NCBI RefSeq assembly: GCF_018304765.1
Contig: NZ_CP072643.1
Location: 496,001-560,000, forward strand
Reading direction: 5' to 3'
DNA length: 64,000 nt
Source of the DNA: Chloracidobacterium sp. N
Lineage (GTDB): Bacteria > Acidobacteriota > Blastocatellia > Chloracidobacteriales > Chloracidobacteriaceae
The position numbers were made by a program, and so were the translations under genes. Each line of letters begins with the position of its first letter. Positions within the stretch are counted from its first letter, which is position 1. Below, piece by piece: positions 1 to 7,410 of the stretch. A model generated the notes under the pieces. It had not been told where the DNA came from. It ran no database searches and worked only from the letters and a program-made list of their open reading frames with translations.

Positions 1-326
1 TTGTTTTTCTGACGATGTACACCACGATCGCCGAACGCAAGCGGGACATCGGGATTCTGAAATCGCTTGGCGCGTCGCCGTGGTGGATTATTCGGGCCAT
101 CGAAGCCGAGGCGCTGTTTGTCGGCCTGCTTGGTCTTCTGCTGGGGATTGGAGCCGCGTATCTGGCCGTTGCCGGCATCACGACGTTTACGGCCCTGCGC
201 CCGGAGATCGAACTCCGCTGGCTGGGCCTGGCGGCGCTCATCAGCCTGCTCAGTACGGCGCTGGGCGCACTGTATCCGGCCTGGCGGGCGGCGCGGCTTG
301 ACCCGGTGGAAACTCTGGCTGAATAA
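1..326 (+). CDS. FtsX/MacB-type ABC transporter permease, C-terminal fragment
   Basis: The reading frame is open to the left edge: codons before the first ATG at 15 read VFLT, so this is the tail of a longer gene and not a complete small protein. The segment ERKRDIGILKSLGAS is the conserved cytoplasmic loop of FtsX-like permeases. Two hydrophobic helices follow (GLLGLLLGIGAAYLAVAGI and LGLAALISLLSTALGALYP), then the usual tail PAWRAARLDPVETLAE. Such permeases work with a LolD/MacB-type ATPase to move lipids, peptides or lipoproteins across the envelope. The partner genes lie outside the window, so the substrate cannot be stated. Confidence 0.88.
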   Translation, partial: VFLTMYTTIAERKRDIGILKSLGASPWWIIRAIEAEALFVGLLGLLLGIGAAYLAVAGITTFTALRPEIELRWLGLAALISLLSTALGALYPAWRAARLDPVETLAE

Positions 327-390
327 CACTGGTTCGGAAAACGAAAGGCTGCCGGAACAGACGGACGGGAAAGGTATAAACGGCACTCGT

Positions 391-406
391 GCGTCCGGCC
401 GGACGC
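391..406. promoter_or_regulatory. 16-bp perfect palindrome upstream of the Fe-dependent dehydrogenase, possible operator
   Basis: GCGTCCGGCCGGACGC is a perfect inverted repeat in the gap before the dehydrogenase gene. A TATAGT hexamer (412-417) sits just downstream and could be a -10 box, but no convincing -35 is visible. A repressor site overlapping a promoter is an inference from position and symmetry only. Confidence 0.3.
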
Positions 407-484
407 TACGCTATAGTGACCGGGCCAGGCGTAACCTGTCCTGCGCTCCCAAGTTCATCTCCACACAACTGAGGACCTTTTCTG

Positions 485-1690
485 ATGGGCTTCATCTCCG
501 GCAATCCACCCCTGACCCGCCCGGATGCCACGTTTGCCGTTCCGACCGAAATCAAGTACGGGATTGGCAAAGTCGGCAACCTGACCGTTGAACTCCAGCT
601 TGCTCCCGATTTGGCCGAACGCACCCGCCTTGCCGTCTTTACGGACGCTGGCGTGGCGGCTGCCGGTTTGCTTGATGTCGTCCGGCAGGCCTTTGCCGAT
701 TCGGATTACACCATCGTGGCCGTCATGGACGACGTACCGGCCGAATCGGACACGGAGTTTGTCAAGCGTGCGGCCGCCAAACTCAACGAAGCACAGGTGT
801 CGCTCATCGTGGCCGTGGGCGGCGGCAGTGTCATGGACACGGCCAAGATTTCGGCTGTCATTGCGGCTTATGGCGGGGAAGCCAGTGAGTATGAAGGTGG
901 GTTTATGGTGCCCGGCCCCATCACCCCGATTCTGGCCATTCCCACCACGGTTGGCACGGGCAGTGAAGTCACGCTGGCAGCGGTTGTCAAAGACAACGTT
1001 CAGCGCCGCAAACTCACCATTGCCAGCCCGTTCCTGTTTCCGCGCATGGCGATTCTCGACCCCAACATGGTGGCGACGCTACCGGCCAGACTCGTCGCCT
1101 GGACGGGATTTGACGCGCTCACCCATGCCATCGAGGCCTATTCCTGCGTTGAGCGCGAACCCATTTCGGCCGCGCTTGCCCTGAGCGCCATCGAACTCAT
1201 TGCCGACAATCTGGAAGCGGCTGTCCGGGAGCCAGGGCCGACCGAAGCCCGCGCCAAAATGCAGTATGCGGCAACCATGGCCGCCATGGCGTTTTCCAAC
1301 TCGCCGGTCGGCGCGGTGCACGCCATTGCCCACTCCGTCGGCGCGCTGTTTGGCGTGCACCACGGGCTGTCCAACTCGATTGCCCTGCCCTTTGTCATGG
1401 AGTTCAACCTGCCGGCGGTGGCGACCTACTACGCCGCCGTTGCCCGCGCCATGGGCATTGCCGACACCGGGCAATCCACCGAGGCGTTGGCAACGGCCGC
1501 CATTGCCGCCGTACGTGAGCTGAAGCAACGGTGCGGCGTCCCGATGCAGTACCGGGAAGTCGGCGTGCCGACGGATGCCGATACAGCGGCGGCAATTACC
1601 GACCTGACTTTGGAAGACATCTGCCTGTCCTTCAATCCGGTGAAAGGTGAACGTGAGGACATTCTCGCCCTGGTGATGCGCACCCTGTAG
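485..1690 (+). CDS. iron-containing alcohol dehydrogenase
   Basis: This 401-residue protein is full length for the Fe-ADH family (about 380-400). Visible family marks are the nucleotide-binding loop AVGGGSVMDTAK (near residue 110), TTVGTGSEVT (near 155) and the metal-ligand regions GFDALTHAIEAY (near 208) and AHSVGALFGVHHGLSNS (near 280). These supply the Asp and His ligands for the catalytic divalent metal. The enzyme should interconvert alcohols and aldehydes or ketones with NAD(P)H in the cytoplasm; the substrate cannot be read from sequence. Start is the ATG at 485 after GAGGAC. The gene appears monocistronic, with a palindrome in its leader. Confidence 0.93.
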   Translation: MGFISGNPPLTRPDATFAVPTEIKYGIGKVGNLTVELQLAPDLAERTRLAVFTDAGVAAAGLLDVVRQAFADSDYTIVAVMDDVPAESDTEFVKRAAAKLNEAQVSLIVAVGGGSVMDTAKISAVIAAYGGEASEYEGGFMVPGPITPILAIPTTVGTGSEVTLAAVVKDNVQRRKLTIASPFLFPRMAILDPNMVATLPARLVAWTGFDALTHAIEAYSCVEREPISAALALSAIELIADNLEAAVREPGPTEARAKMQYAATMAAMAFSNSPVGAVHAIAHSVGALFGVHHGLSNSIALPFVMEFNLPAVATYYAAVARAMGIADTGQSTEALATAAIAAVRELKQRCGVPMQYREVGVPTDADTAAAITDLTLEDICLSFNPVKGEREDILALVMRTL

Positions 1691-1740
1691 CCCCGCGCCG
1701 GCGCGGGTGGCCGAACAGTGAATCGAGGGAGCACCGCCCC

Positions 1741-3051
1741 ATGAGTCAAACCCTGGATGATCCCTTTGCCTTTGATCTGTTTGCCCAGCCCGTGGCCCCG
1801 GTTGAACCGGAAGCGACGCCCCCACCAACGGAGGAGCCGCTGGCCCGCGAGCGGCACTGGACGGACGCGCTGCCCAAATGCTCCCGGGCCGAGGTCGAGG
1901 CCAGCCGCAGACTGGGCAGCGTTCCGACCTGGCTTTTCGGAGCGATGTTCCGGGCAGCCGCGCCCCGGTTGCTGACCATTCTCCGTACGCCGCCGGAACT
2001 GTTCGGGATGACTTCCTTCGGTTGGTCTGAAGTCAGCGCAGCCGAACTTGGGCAAACCACGGACAGTCACCGTTTCTGCGCCACTTTTGGCGTTGGTCAA
2101 CCGGAAGCGACTCTGTTTCTGCAAACGGACGCCAGCTTTGCGGCGGCGCTCGTGGAACGCATGCTGGGCGGCAACGGCACCCCGCCGGACGGTCTGCGCC
2201 AGGTCACTTCAGCCGAGGCAGCGGCGCTGGAGTTTTTGCTGCTTACCCTGGCCTGGGATGTCAACGCCTTGCTTGGCGAGCCGACGCTGCGGCTGACATC
2301 CTGCGCGCGCTGGCTGTCCTTTGGACATTTCCAGTCGGCCGCCACGTCCGACACCCCGACCCGCTATCTGGTGGGCACCGTCAGCCTGAAGTTTGCCGAA
2401 GCCGTCGGATTTGCCGAATTCATCCTGGACGCGGCAACGCTCGAAGCATTTCGCCAGGTGGGCAGCCACCTCTTGGCGCGGCCGGTTTCCGACCCCACAC
2501 TGGCGCTCATTCGCCAGAAGCACGTGGCTGAGCTGGCCAGGGTGCAGCCGACGTTTTCCGCCGCACTGGTCATCGGACTGGTCGAAGCGACCTACGGAGA
2601 GCTTCGCACGCTCGAAATCGGCGACTTTGTCATCCTCGAAACAATCCAGTCGGTGCTCCAGCCGGGCGGCATCGGGAGCGTCACGGTAGGCGTTCCAGAA
2701 ACCCTGATGCTGTTCGGTGAACTGGATGACGAATTTCGCTTGACCATCCAGGACATCGTTCCCACATTACCCATGCTTTCGTCCGAGGAAACTTCCATGC
2801 CGACTGAAGAAACGGCCACGCCACCGGCCGTATCCCTGGATGACCTTGCCGTGACGGTACGCATTGAGCTGGCGGCGCGCCGCCTGCGCCTTGAGGAAGT
2901 GGCCCAGTTGCGCACAGGGTACGTCCTCGAACTCGGTTGCAAGCCGACCGATCCGGTGACGCTGACGATTGATGGCCGTCCCATTGCGCGCGGTGAACTC
3001 GTGGATGTCGAGGGCCGTCTGGGGGTACGCATCACCCAGGCACGGAGCTAA
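1741..3051 (+). CDS. type III secretion / flagellar C-ring protein with two SpoA domains (SctQ/FliM-FliN-like)
   Basis: 436 residues. The N-terminal ~40 residues are Pro/Glu-rich and the middle resembles the FliM/YscQ core. Two SpoA (surface presentation of antigens) domains follow: one at roughly residues 262-335 (RVQPTFSAALVIGLVEATYG...) and one at 364-436 (VTVRIELAARRLRLEEVAQL ... VDVEGRLGVRITQ). Tandem SpoA domains in one chain are the SctQ/YscQ arrangement; flagella normally split them between FliM and FliN. The product should form the cytoplasmic sorting ring below the export gate. It starts a tight run with FliO-, FliP- and FliQ-like genes. Whether it serves a flagellum or an injectisome is unresolved. 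Confidence 0.75.
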   Translation: MSQTLDDPFAFDLFAQPVAPVEPEATPPPTEEPLARERHWTDALPKCSRAEVEASRRLGSVPTWLFGAMFRAAAPRLLTILRTPPELFGMTSFGWSEVSAAELGQTTDSHRFCATFGVGQPEATLFLQTDASFAAALVERMLGGNGTPPDGLRQVTSAEAAALEFLLLTLAWDVNALLGEPTLRLTSCARWLSFGHFQSAATSDTPTRYLVGTVSLKFAEAVGFAEFILDAATLEAFRQVGSHLLARPVSDPTLALIRQKHVAELARVQPTFSAALVIGLVEATYGELRTLEIGDFVILETIQSVLQPGGIGSVTVGVPETLMLFGELDDEFRLTIQDIVPTLPMLSSEETSMPTEETATPPAVSLDDLAVTVRIELAARRLRLEEVAQLRTGYVLELGCKPTDPVTLTIDGRPIARGELVDVEGRLGVRITQARS

Positions 3052-3054
3052 GCC

Positions 3055-3456
3055 ATGCTGGCGCTCATCGGATGGCAGGCCACCACCGAACCGCTTCCGC
3101 CAACCGGCGGCGGTTTCTTTTGGGCACTGCTCCAGACCCTCGTCGCGCTGGGGATTGTCTGTAGCGTCGCTTATGTCACCCTGCGGGTTGTCCTGCCGAA
3201 ACTGGGCGGCCTCGGTCTGCGCCGGCCGACCGGGTTGATGCACATTGTGGACGTTCTGCCGCTCGAACCGCGCCGGACGCTGTATGTCGTTGAAGTCAAC
3301 GGAAAGTACCTGCTGGTCGGCGTCTCGGAAGCCGGACTTCAGGTTATGGAAACCCTTGATGCGGCTGCCGTCGGGAAGCACCTGGCAGCGCGTGAGACCT
3401 CCCAGCCCCCGCCGCTGCTGGCGCAGTCCGTCGGGCGGTGGCTGATGCGAAAGTGA
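3055..3456 (+). CDS. FliO-like export-apparatus membrane protein
   Basis: 133 residues with one transmembrane helix (about residues 21-47). A cytoplasmic domain follows whose core LMHIVDVLPLEPRRTLYVVE, then GKYLLVGVSEAGLQVMETLD, matches the FliO pattern of a small beta-rich domain after the membrane anchor. FliO assists assembly of the FliP pore in flagella and is usually absent from injectisomes, so its presence beside injectisome-like SctR/SctS features is notable. The gene begins 3 bases after the SctQ-like stop and is followed closely by the FliP-like gene, indicating one operon. Confidence 0.7.
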   Translation: MLALIGWQATTEPLPPTGGGFFWALLQTLVALGIVCSVAYVTLRVVLPKLGGLGLRRPTGLMHIVDVLPLEPRRTLYVVEVNGKYLLVGVSEAGLQVMETLDAAAVGKHLAARETSQPPPLLAQSVGRWLMRK

Positions 3457-3463
3457 GGCGCGG

Positions 3464-4228
3464 ATGGCATTGCGTTCTGGTCTTGTGAAAGCCGTGGCGA
3501 CGCTTTCCCTCTTTGCCGGGATGGGCATCAGTTCGTCTCTGGTGGCGACGGCGCAGGGGGCGCTTCAGGCGAACCCGGTGGTGTTGGTTGTCACCCTGGG
3601 CGCGCTGGCGCTGGCTCCGTTTGCGCTCATCATGATGACCTCGTTCGTCAAAATCTCGGTTGTCCTTTCCATCCTCAGAAACGCGCTGGGCACGCAGCAG
3701 GTGCCGCCCAACCAGGTTATCACCGGGATTTCGCTCATTCTGACGATATTCATCATGGCGCCTGTCGCTGAGAAAATGCTGGAGGAAGCCGGCCTGTCGG
3801 ACGCCACCGCGCCGGTTTTCACGGAAATGCGGGCGGATACGCTGTTCAAGGCGCTGGACAAGGGCAAGGAGCCACTCCGTGCCTTTCTCGAACGCAATGC
3901 CCACGAGGCTGACCGCCGCCTGTTTCTGGGGCTGGCCCAGCGTCTGGCGCAGAAAAACGGCAAGGACCCGAATGCCATTACGGTACGGGATTTCCGCGTC
4001 GTCGTGCCGGCGTTTGTCACCAGCCAGTTGACCGAGGCGTTTCAGATTGGCTTCCTGCTGTTCATTCCCTTCCTCGTCATTGACATGCTCGTGTCGAACA
4101 TCCTGCAGGCGATGGGGATGTTCATGCTGTCGCCGACGATGATTTCCCTGCCTTTCAAACTGCTGCTCTTTGTGCTGGTCAAAGGCTGGGTGACGCTCAT
4201 CCAGAATCTCGTGCTCAGCTATGCCTGA
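3464..4228 (+). CDS. type III export gate protein SctR/FliP
   Basis: 254 residues, typical for FliP/SctR, with a hydrophobic leader (FAGMGISSSLVATAQ), then four membrane segments. The signature MMTSFVKISVVLSILRNALG, followed by QQVPPNQV, is nearer to injectisome SctR (TSFVKI...LRNALG) than to flagellar FliP (TSFTRI...LRQALG). The C-terminal block SQLTEAFQIGFLLFIPFLVI is shared by both. The protein forms the core of the export pore with SctS and SctT. Start ATG at 3464 follows GAGGCGCGG. The stop codon lies inside a 19-bp tandem duplication. Confidence 0.9.
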   Translation: MALRSGLVKAVATLSLFAGMGISSSLVATAQGALQANPVVLVVTLGALALAPFALIMMTSFVKISVVLSILRNALGTQQVPPNQVITGISLILTIFIMAPVAEKMLEEAGLSDATAPVFTEMRADTLFKALDKGKEPLRAFLERNAHEADRRLFLGLAQRLAQKNGKDPNAITVRDFRVVVPAFVTSQLTEAFQIGFLLFIPFLVIDMLVSNILQAMGMFMLSPTMISLPFKLLLFVLVKGWVTLIQNLVLSYA

Positions 4229-4257
4229 CGGCTTCGTGTATGCCTGACGGCTTCGTG
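4220..4257. repeat. 19-bp perfect tandem duplication at the sctR stop
   Basis: TATGCCTGACGGCTTCGTG occurs twice in immediate succession. The first copy contains the sctR/fliP stop codon. The second pads the gap to the next gene. It looks like a recent local slippage duplication. Confidence 0.9.
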
Positions 4258-4271
4258 CAACAGGTGCGCCT

Positions 4272-4541
4272 ATGCAGACATTTTTGACGCTGGCCAACCA
4301 AACCCTCTGGCTGATTCTCATTTTGTCCCTGCCGGCGCTGGTGGTGAGTCTTGTCGTGGGGCTGGTCATCAGCCTGCTGCAAGCCCTGACGCAAATTCAG
4401 GAGCAGACGCTGACGTTCGTGCCCAAGATGATTGCTACCGTACTGACGCTGATTTTCTTTGGAAGCTGGACGTTTACCCAACTCATCACCTTTACGCAGC
4501 AGGTGATGTCCTACATTCCGAAGGTCAGTGCACTGCCGTAG
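4272..4541 (+). CDS. type III export gate protein SctS/FliQ
   Basis: 89 residues, the standard size, with two membrane helices. The conserved inter-helix block LLQALTQIQEQTLTFVPKM is diagnostic for the FliQ/SctS family. QIQEQTL is the injectisome-like form, while FVPK also fits flagellar proteins. The protein packs around the SctR pore in the basal-body export gate. It is the fourth gene of the local operon. The expected next gene, SctT/FliR, is not here; a RAYT transposase follows instead and the SctT/FliR gene lies at 15890. Confidence 0.9.
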   Translation: MQTFLTLANQTLWLILILSLPALVVSLVVGLVISLLQALTQIQEQTLTFVPKMIATVLTLIFFGSWTFTQLITFTQQVMSYIPKVSALP

Positions 4542-4618
4542 GACGACCGCCTCATCCGCCTGTGGAGCCGTCATGGCGCGAGCGCGGGCAGGGCTGGAAA
4601 AGGCAGGGAGCCGGCAGC

Positions 4619-5326
4619 ATGCGGTATGACCCTGAAAGGCATCACCGCCGTTCAATCCGCCTGAAGGGCTACGATTACACCCGGATGGGGGCGTATTTTG
4701 TCACCCTCTGCACGCAGGGGCGGGTGTGTCTGTTTGGGGAGATCATGGCGGGTGAAATGCGGTTGAATGCGTACGGGGAAATTGTTGCCGAATCCTGGCG
4801 GTGGCTGGCGACGCAATACGATTATGTGGAATTGGACGAATGGGTGGTCATGCCCAACCACCTGCACGGAATCATCGTGATCACGGGCGATGGCCGGGGC
4901 GGTTCCGGCGGCACGGACGGTTCCGATGGCAGGGGCGGTGATGATGTTGCGGACGGTTTTGATGTTACGGGCGGTTCGCATGGTAGGGGCGGTTCGCATG
5001 GTAGGGGCGGTTCGCGAACCGCCCCTACCACCATGGCACCGACCGCCGCACCAACCACCCCCACCACGCCGACCGTTCCTGCGGGAAAACGCAAACCCCT
5101 CGGCCGTTTGATCGGCGCATTCAAAACGGTATCCACCAAACGCATCAACGATCGCCGTGGCACGCCCGGCGCAACCGTCTGGCAACGCAATTATTACGAA
5201 CACATCATCCGCCACGCGGAATCCCTCAACCGCATCCGCGCCTACATCCTGAATAACCCCCTTCAATGGCATCTGGATCACGAACACGCGCCGGCAACCG
5301 ACGCTCCCCCGTGGGCGGACGAATGA
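4619..5326 (+). CDS. REP-associated tyrosine transposase (RAYT, Y1 family) with a repeat-derived insert
   Basis: From the ATG at 4619 the protein has 235 residues. An upstream GTG at 4562 would add 19 residues without family similarity. Y1-transposase marks are YFVTLCTQGRVCLFG, the metal-binding histidine pair in VVMPNHLHGIIV, and RAYILNNPLQWH with the likely catalytic tyrosine. RAYTs nick single-stranded DNA at cognate REP palindromes. Between the histidine motif and the C-terminal helices lies a Gly/Arg/Ser- then Thr/Pro-rich insert (roughly residues 92-160) encoded by degenerate GGGGCGGTTC repeats and one perfect palindrome. The insert is translated in frame, so the gene may still be functional. 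Confidence 0.88.
   Translation: MRYDPERHHRRSIRLKGYDYTRMGAYFVTLCTQGRVCLFGEIMAGEMRLNAYGEIVAESWRWLATQYDYVELDEWVVMPNHLHGIIVITGDGRGGSGGTDGSDGRGGDDVADGFDVTGGSHGRGGSHGRGGSRTAPTTMAPTAAPTTPTTPTVPAGKRKPLGRLIGAFKTVSTKRINDRRGTPGATVWQRNYYEHIIRHAESLNRIRAYILNNPLQWHLDHEHAPATDAPPWADE
4899..5030. repeat. in-gene array of GGGGCGGTTC-type repeats ending in a 32-nt perfect palindrome (4999-5030)
   Basis: Several degenerate copies of a GGGGCGGTTC unit run head to tail. The last two direct copies are ATGGTAGGGGCGGTTCGC (starting near 4980 and 4998). The second meets an inverted copy, GCGAACCGCCCCTAC, so 4999-5030 is perfectly self-complementary. The layout is that of a REP palindrome. The same GTAGGGGC(A)GGTT arm occurs in the intergenic palindromes at 61981 and 62125. 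Confidence 0.85.
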
Positions 5327-5428
5327 GCGGTGTGGCTTGGCGTACAGGCCGGACGTGGTATGGTTTGAATGTCCCCAGGAAACGAATGTGTGTCAGTGTC
5401 ACGCGCGACTGAAATCTGGAGAACTCAC

Positions 5429-5623
5429 ATGTACTGGCTCATCAGCTTCCTGCTTCTGCTGTATCTCGCCGTTGGGATTTACACCTTCATCCGGGCGCTC
5501 AAGATGCCAGGCAACCTGGTTGCCGCAGCCCTTGCCGGTGCGTTCTGGCCCATGTTCTGGCTGGTCGGGAAGCAGGAAAAAGAGCGGCGACTGGGCGGAA
5601 GGCGGGGCGGCTATCTGCCTTGA
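5429..5623 (+). CDS. small membrane protein, unknown function
   Basis: 64 residues from the ATG at 5429, preceded by GGAG at a suitable distance; an upstream in-frame start at 5369 has poorer context. Two hydrophobic stretches (YWLISFLLLLYLAVGIYTFI and LVAAALAGAFWPMFWLVG) are followed by a basic tail (KQEKERRLGGRRGG). This suggests a two-helix inner-membrane protein with a positively charged cytoplasmic end. I do not recognise a family. Confidence 0.55.
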   Translation: MYWLISFLLLLYLAVGIYTFIRALKMPGNLVAAALAGAFWPMFWLVGKQEKERRLGGRRGGYLP

Positions 5624-5792
5624 GCCAGTGGGCATTCCACAGCCGTGGCGTCACAGCAGTGCCTTTCTGGCTGGCTTGCCAGACAGTTGTTCACGCCAAC
5701 CGGCCAGGCCAGTGAAGGGTTCACCCGACACCCATCATCGTGTATGCTTTTGACAGGCATTCACCTCCCTCGCGTTTACGGAGAAGTCTCAC

Positions 5793-6080
5793 ATGAGCTC
5801 GATTGAAGGCAATTTCTCGAATCTTCCCCTGTCGGAAAAAATCTTCCACCTGCACCAGATTGGTGTCGAAACAACGCTTTCGGTGCTGAAGTTCATCCCG
5901 GGTCTCCCATTCAAAGGGATTGACGCCATCGGCGAACTGACGGCGTTGCCGGTTTCCGCCATGCGCGGCATCATGGCGGGCCTGTCCGGGACACCGGCCA
6001 CGACCGATACGCCGGCATCTTCCGCCAAGAGCGCGGCCAGTGAAGAGCCAAAGCGCATCGTCCTCACCACCAAGTCTTAG
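5793..6080 (+). CDS. 95-residue protein of unknown function
   Basis: Start ATG at 5793 follows GGAGAAG. The protein has a short polar N-terminus (SSIEGNFSNLPLSEK), an amphipathic or weakly hydrophobic centre (IFHLHQIGVETTLSVLKFIPGL, then ITALPVSAMRGIMAGL-like residues) and a Ser/Ala/Thr/Lys-rich, probably disordered tail. It has neither a clear signal peptide nor a standard transmembrane helix. It stands alone between a membrane protein and the Fe-S carrier gene. The size and amphipathic build would fit a peripheral envelope protein, including a chlorosome-envelope type, but no motif proves that. Confidence 0.55.
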   Translation: MSSIEGNFSNLPLSEKIFHLHQIGVETTLSVLKFIPGLPFKGIDAIGELTALPVSAMRGIMAGLSGTPATTDTPASSAKSAASEEPKRIVLTTKS

Positions 6081-6221
6081 GCCAGGTCCCGGGGCCAGGT
6101 ATCCCCACGTCACCATTGAGCCCCAAGGCAACGGAAGGGCGGGTGGCAGCCTGTCCAGTGCACTGCCGGGTGCTGCTCACTTGCCTTGTCTCTTGCAACA
6201 CGGCTGTTTCGGGAGCGTTCG

Positions 6222-6251
6222 TTGACAGGGTTCGCCGGAATTCAGTAAAGA
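6222..6251 (+). promoter_or_regulatory. possible promoter of the Fe-S carrier gene
   Basis: A consensus -35 TTGACA (6222-6227) lies about 18 bases before TAAAGA (6246-6251), a weak -10. It is placed about 50 bases upstream of the chosen start codon. Confidence 0.3.
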
Positions 6252-6300
6252 CCAAGGTAGGTCACCAATCTCCACCTTGTAAGTGATGAGGCGTGCGGTC

Positions 6301-6636
6301 ATGATCTTTTTGACAGCCAAGGCAGTTGAAGAAGTGAAGAAGTTTATGGCATCCGAGAACATTGGGGCGGACGGTGGTTTGCGCGTCCGCGTCATGCCCG
6401 GCGGGTGCTCAGGCTTCCAGTATGGACTCGATGTCGAGGATGCCCCACGTGAAGATGATGAAATCATCGTTCACGACAACAATGGTGGCATCCGCCTGTT
6501 CGTGGACCCCTTTAGCGGGCAATATCTGGAAGGCGTGGAAATTGATTATGTGTCGAGTGTGATGGGTTCAGGCTTCACGTTCAAGAACCCCTCGGCAACC
6601 GGCTCATGTGGCTGTGGCACTTCGTTCACGGTGTAG
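6301..6636 (+). CDS. A-type iron-sulfur carrier protein (IscA/ErpA/SufA family)
   Basis: 111 residues from the ATG at 6301, which has GAGG about nine bases upstream; GTG 6283 and ATG 6286 are in frame but lack a good ribosome site. The three conserved cysteines are visible in PGGCSGFQYGL and in the C-terminal GSCGCGTSF. The chain also shows LFVDPFSGQYLEGVEIDYV, normal for the family. These proteins accept Fe-S clusters from scaffolds and hand them to client enzymes in the cytoplasm. No isc or suf genes adjoin it, so the specific name is left open. A strong bidirectional terminator follows. Confidence 0.93.
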   Translation: MIFLTAKAVEEVKKFMASENIGADGGLRVRVMPGGCSGFQYGLDVEDAPREDDEIIVHDNNGGIRLFVDPFSGQYLEGVEIDYVSSVMGSGFTFKNPSATGSCGCGTSFTV

Positions 6637-6697
6637 GTGGCAGACGCATCCCGCCGCCACGTCAGGCGAAACGCCACTCAAACACCAGTTCAAACGC

Positions 6698-6729
6698 AAA
6701 AGCGCCAGAGTGATTTCTCTGGCGCTTTT
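6698..6729. terminator. bidirectional intrinsic terminator
   Basis: A 13-bp perfect stem (AAAAGCGCCAGAG with CTCTGGCGCTTTT) encloses a 6-base loop. It has an A tract on one side and a T tract on the other. It separates the convergent Fe-S carrier (plus) and TerB-like (minus) genes. Confidence 0.88.
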
Positions 6730-6760
6730 CCTTTGTGGAGGGCAATCGGGCAGGTGGTCT

Positions 6761-7261
6761 TCAGAGCTTGGTGATGATTTCCCGTCCCCGCTGCTCAATG
6801 GCAATACTGTCGAGCGTCCACTGGATGAAGTCGCGCGCGGCATCGGAGTTGAGGCCGAACACACCGGCAATCTCGACAAGCTTCAAACGCTCTTCATCCG
6901 CCAGGTGGCCATCTGCGACGGCAACTTCGACACAAGTCTGATACAACGCCCGGCGCAGGAGCGGATTGGTGACCGGTTTGATGACTTTCTCAATTGGCGA
7001 TGGACCGGCGAGTTCGGCTTCGATGGCCGCCTTGACGTCCTCATCGAGAATGGAAAGACCGGTCTGGTGAACAAGGCCGTAGAGCATCACACGCTCTTCT
7101 TCAGCCACCTTGCCATCTGCGGCCACGATGTTGGCCACACCACGCACGAAGGCCAGCAACTCCTCCCGTGGAAAACCGGCAAAGGGCTGGTCATCTGTCG
7201 GGACTTCAGCCGCAGCCTCAGTTGAAGGTACGTCGGGCATCGTGTTGTCTTCCATAGTCAT
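6761..7261 (-). CDS. TerB-like / tellurite-resistance-family helical protein
   Basis: 166 residues from the ATG at 7261, which has AAGGGG just upstream; a longer frame to 7309 is less likely. After an acidic N-terminus the protein has two related helical segments, each with an acidic loop: NIVAADGKVAEEERVMLYGL and VEVAVADGHLADEERLKLVE. The pattern A-D-G-x-x-x-x-E-E is typical of TerB/DUF533-type domains, which may bind divalent metals. The exact role is unknown. It lies downstream of a Ser/Thr kinase gene on the same strand, about 150 bases away. Confidence 0.72.
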   Translation of the reverse strand: MTMEDNTMPDVPSTEAAAEVPTDDQPFAGFPREELLAFVRGVANIVAADGKVAEEERVMLYGLVHQTGLSILDEDVKAAIEAELAGPSPIEKVIKPVTNPLLRRALYQTCVEVAVADGHLADEERLKLVEIAGVFGLNSDAARDFIQWTLDSIAIEQRGREIITKL

Positions 7262-7410
7262 CGGCAACCCCTTCAGAGCATTCAAAAAATCGGCATACAA
7301 GGCACCCAAACCGACGGGACGATACTTGACTCACCATATCCGAAACAAGGTGTTTCCGTCCGGCGGCGAATGGGCAAAGCCCGTACGAACATTGCCGGCC
7401 CGGCGTCGGT

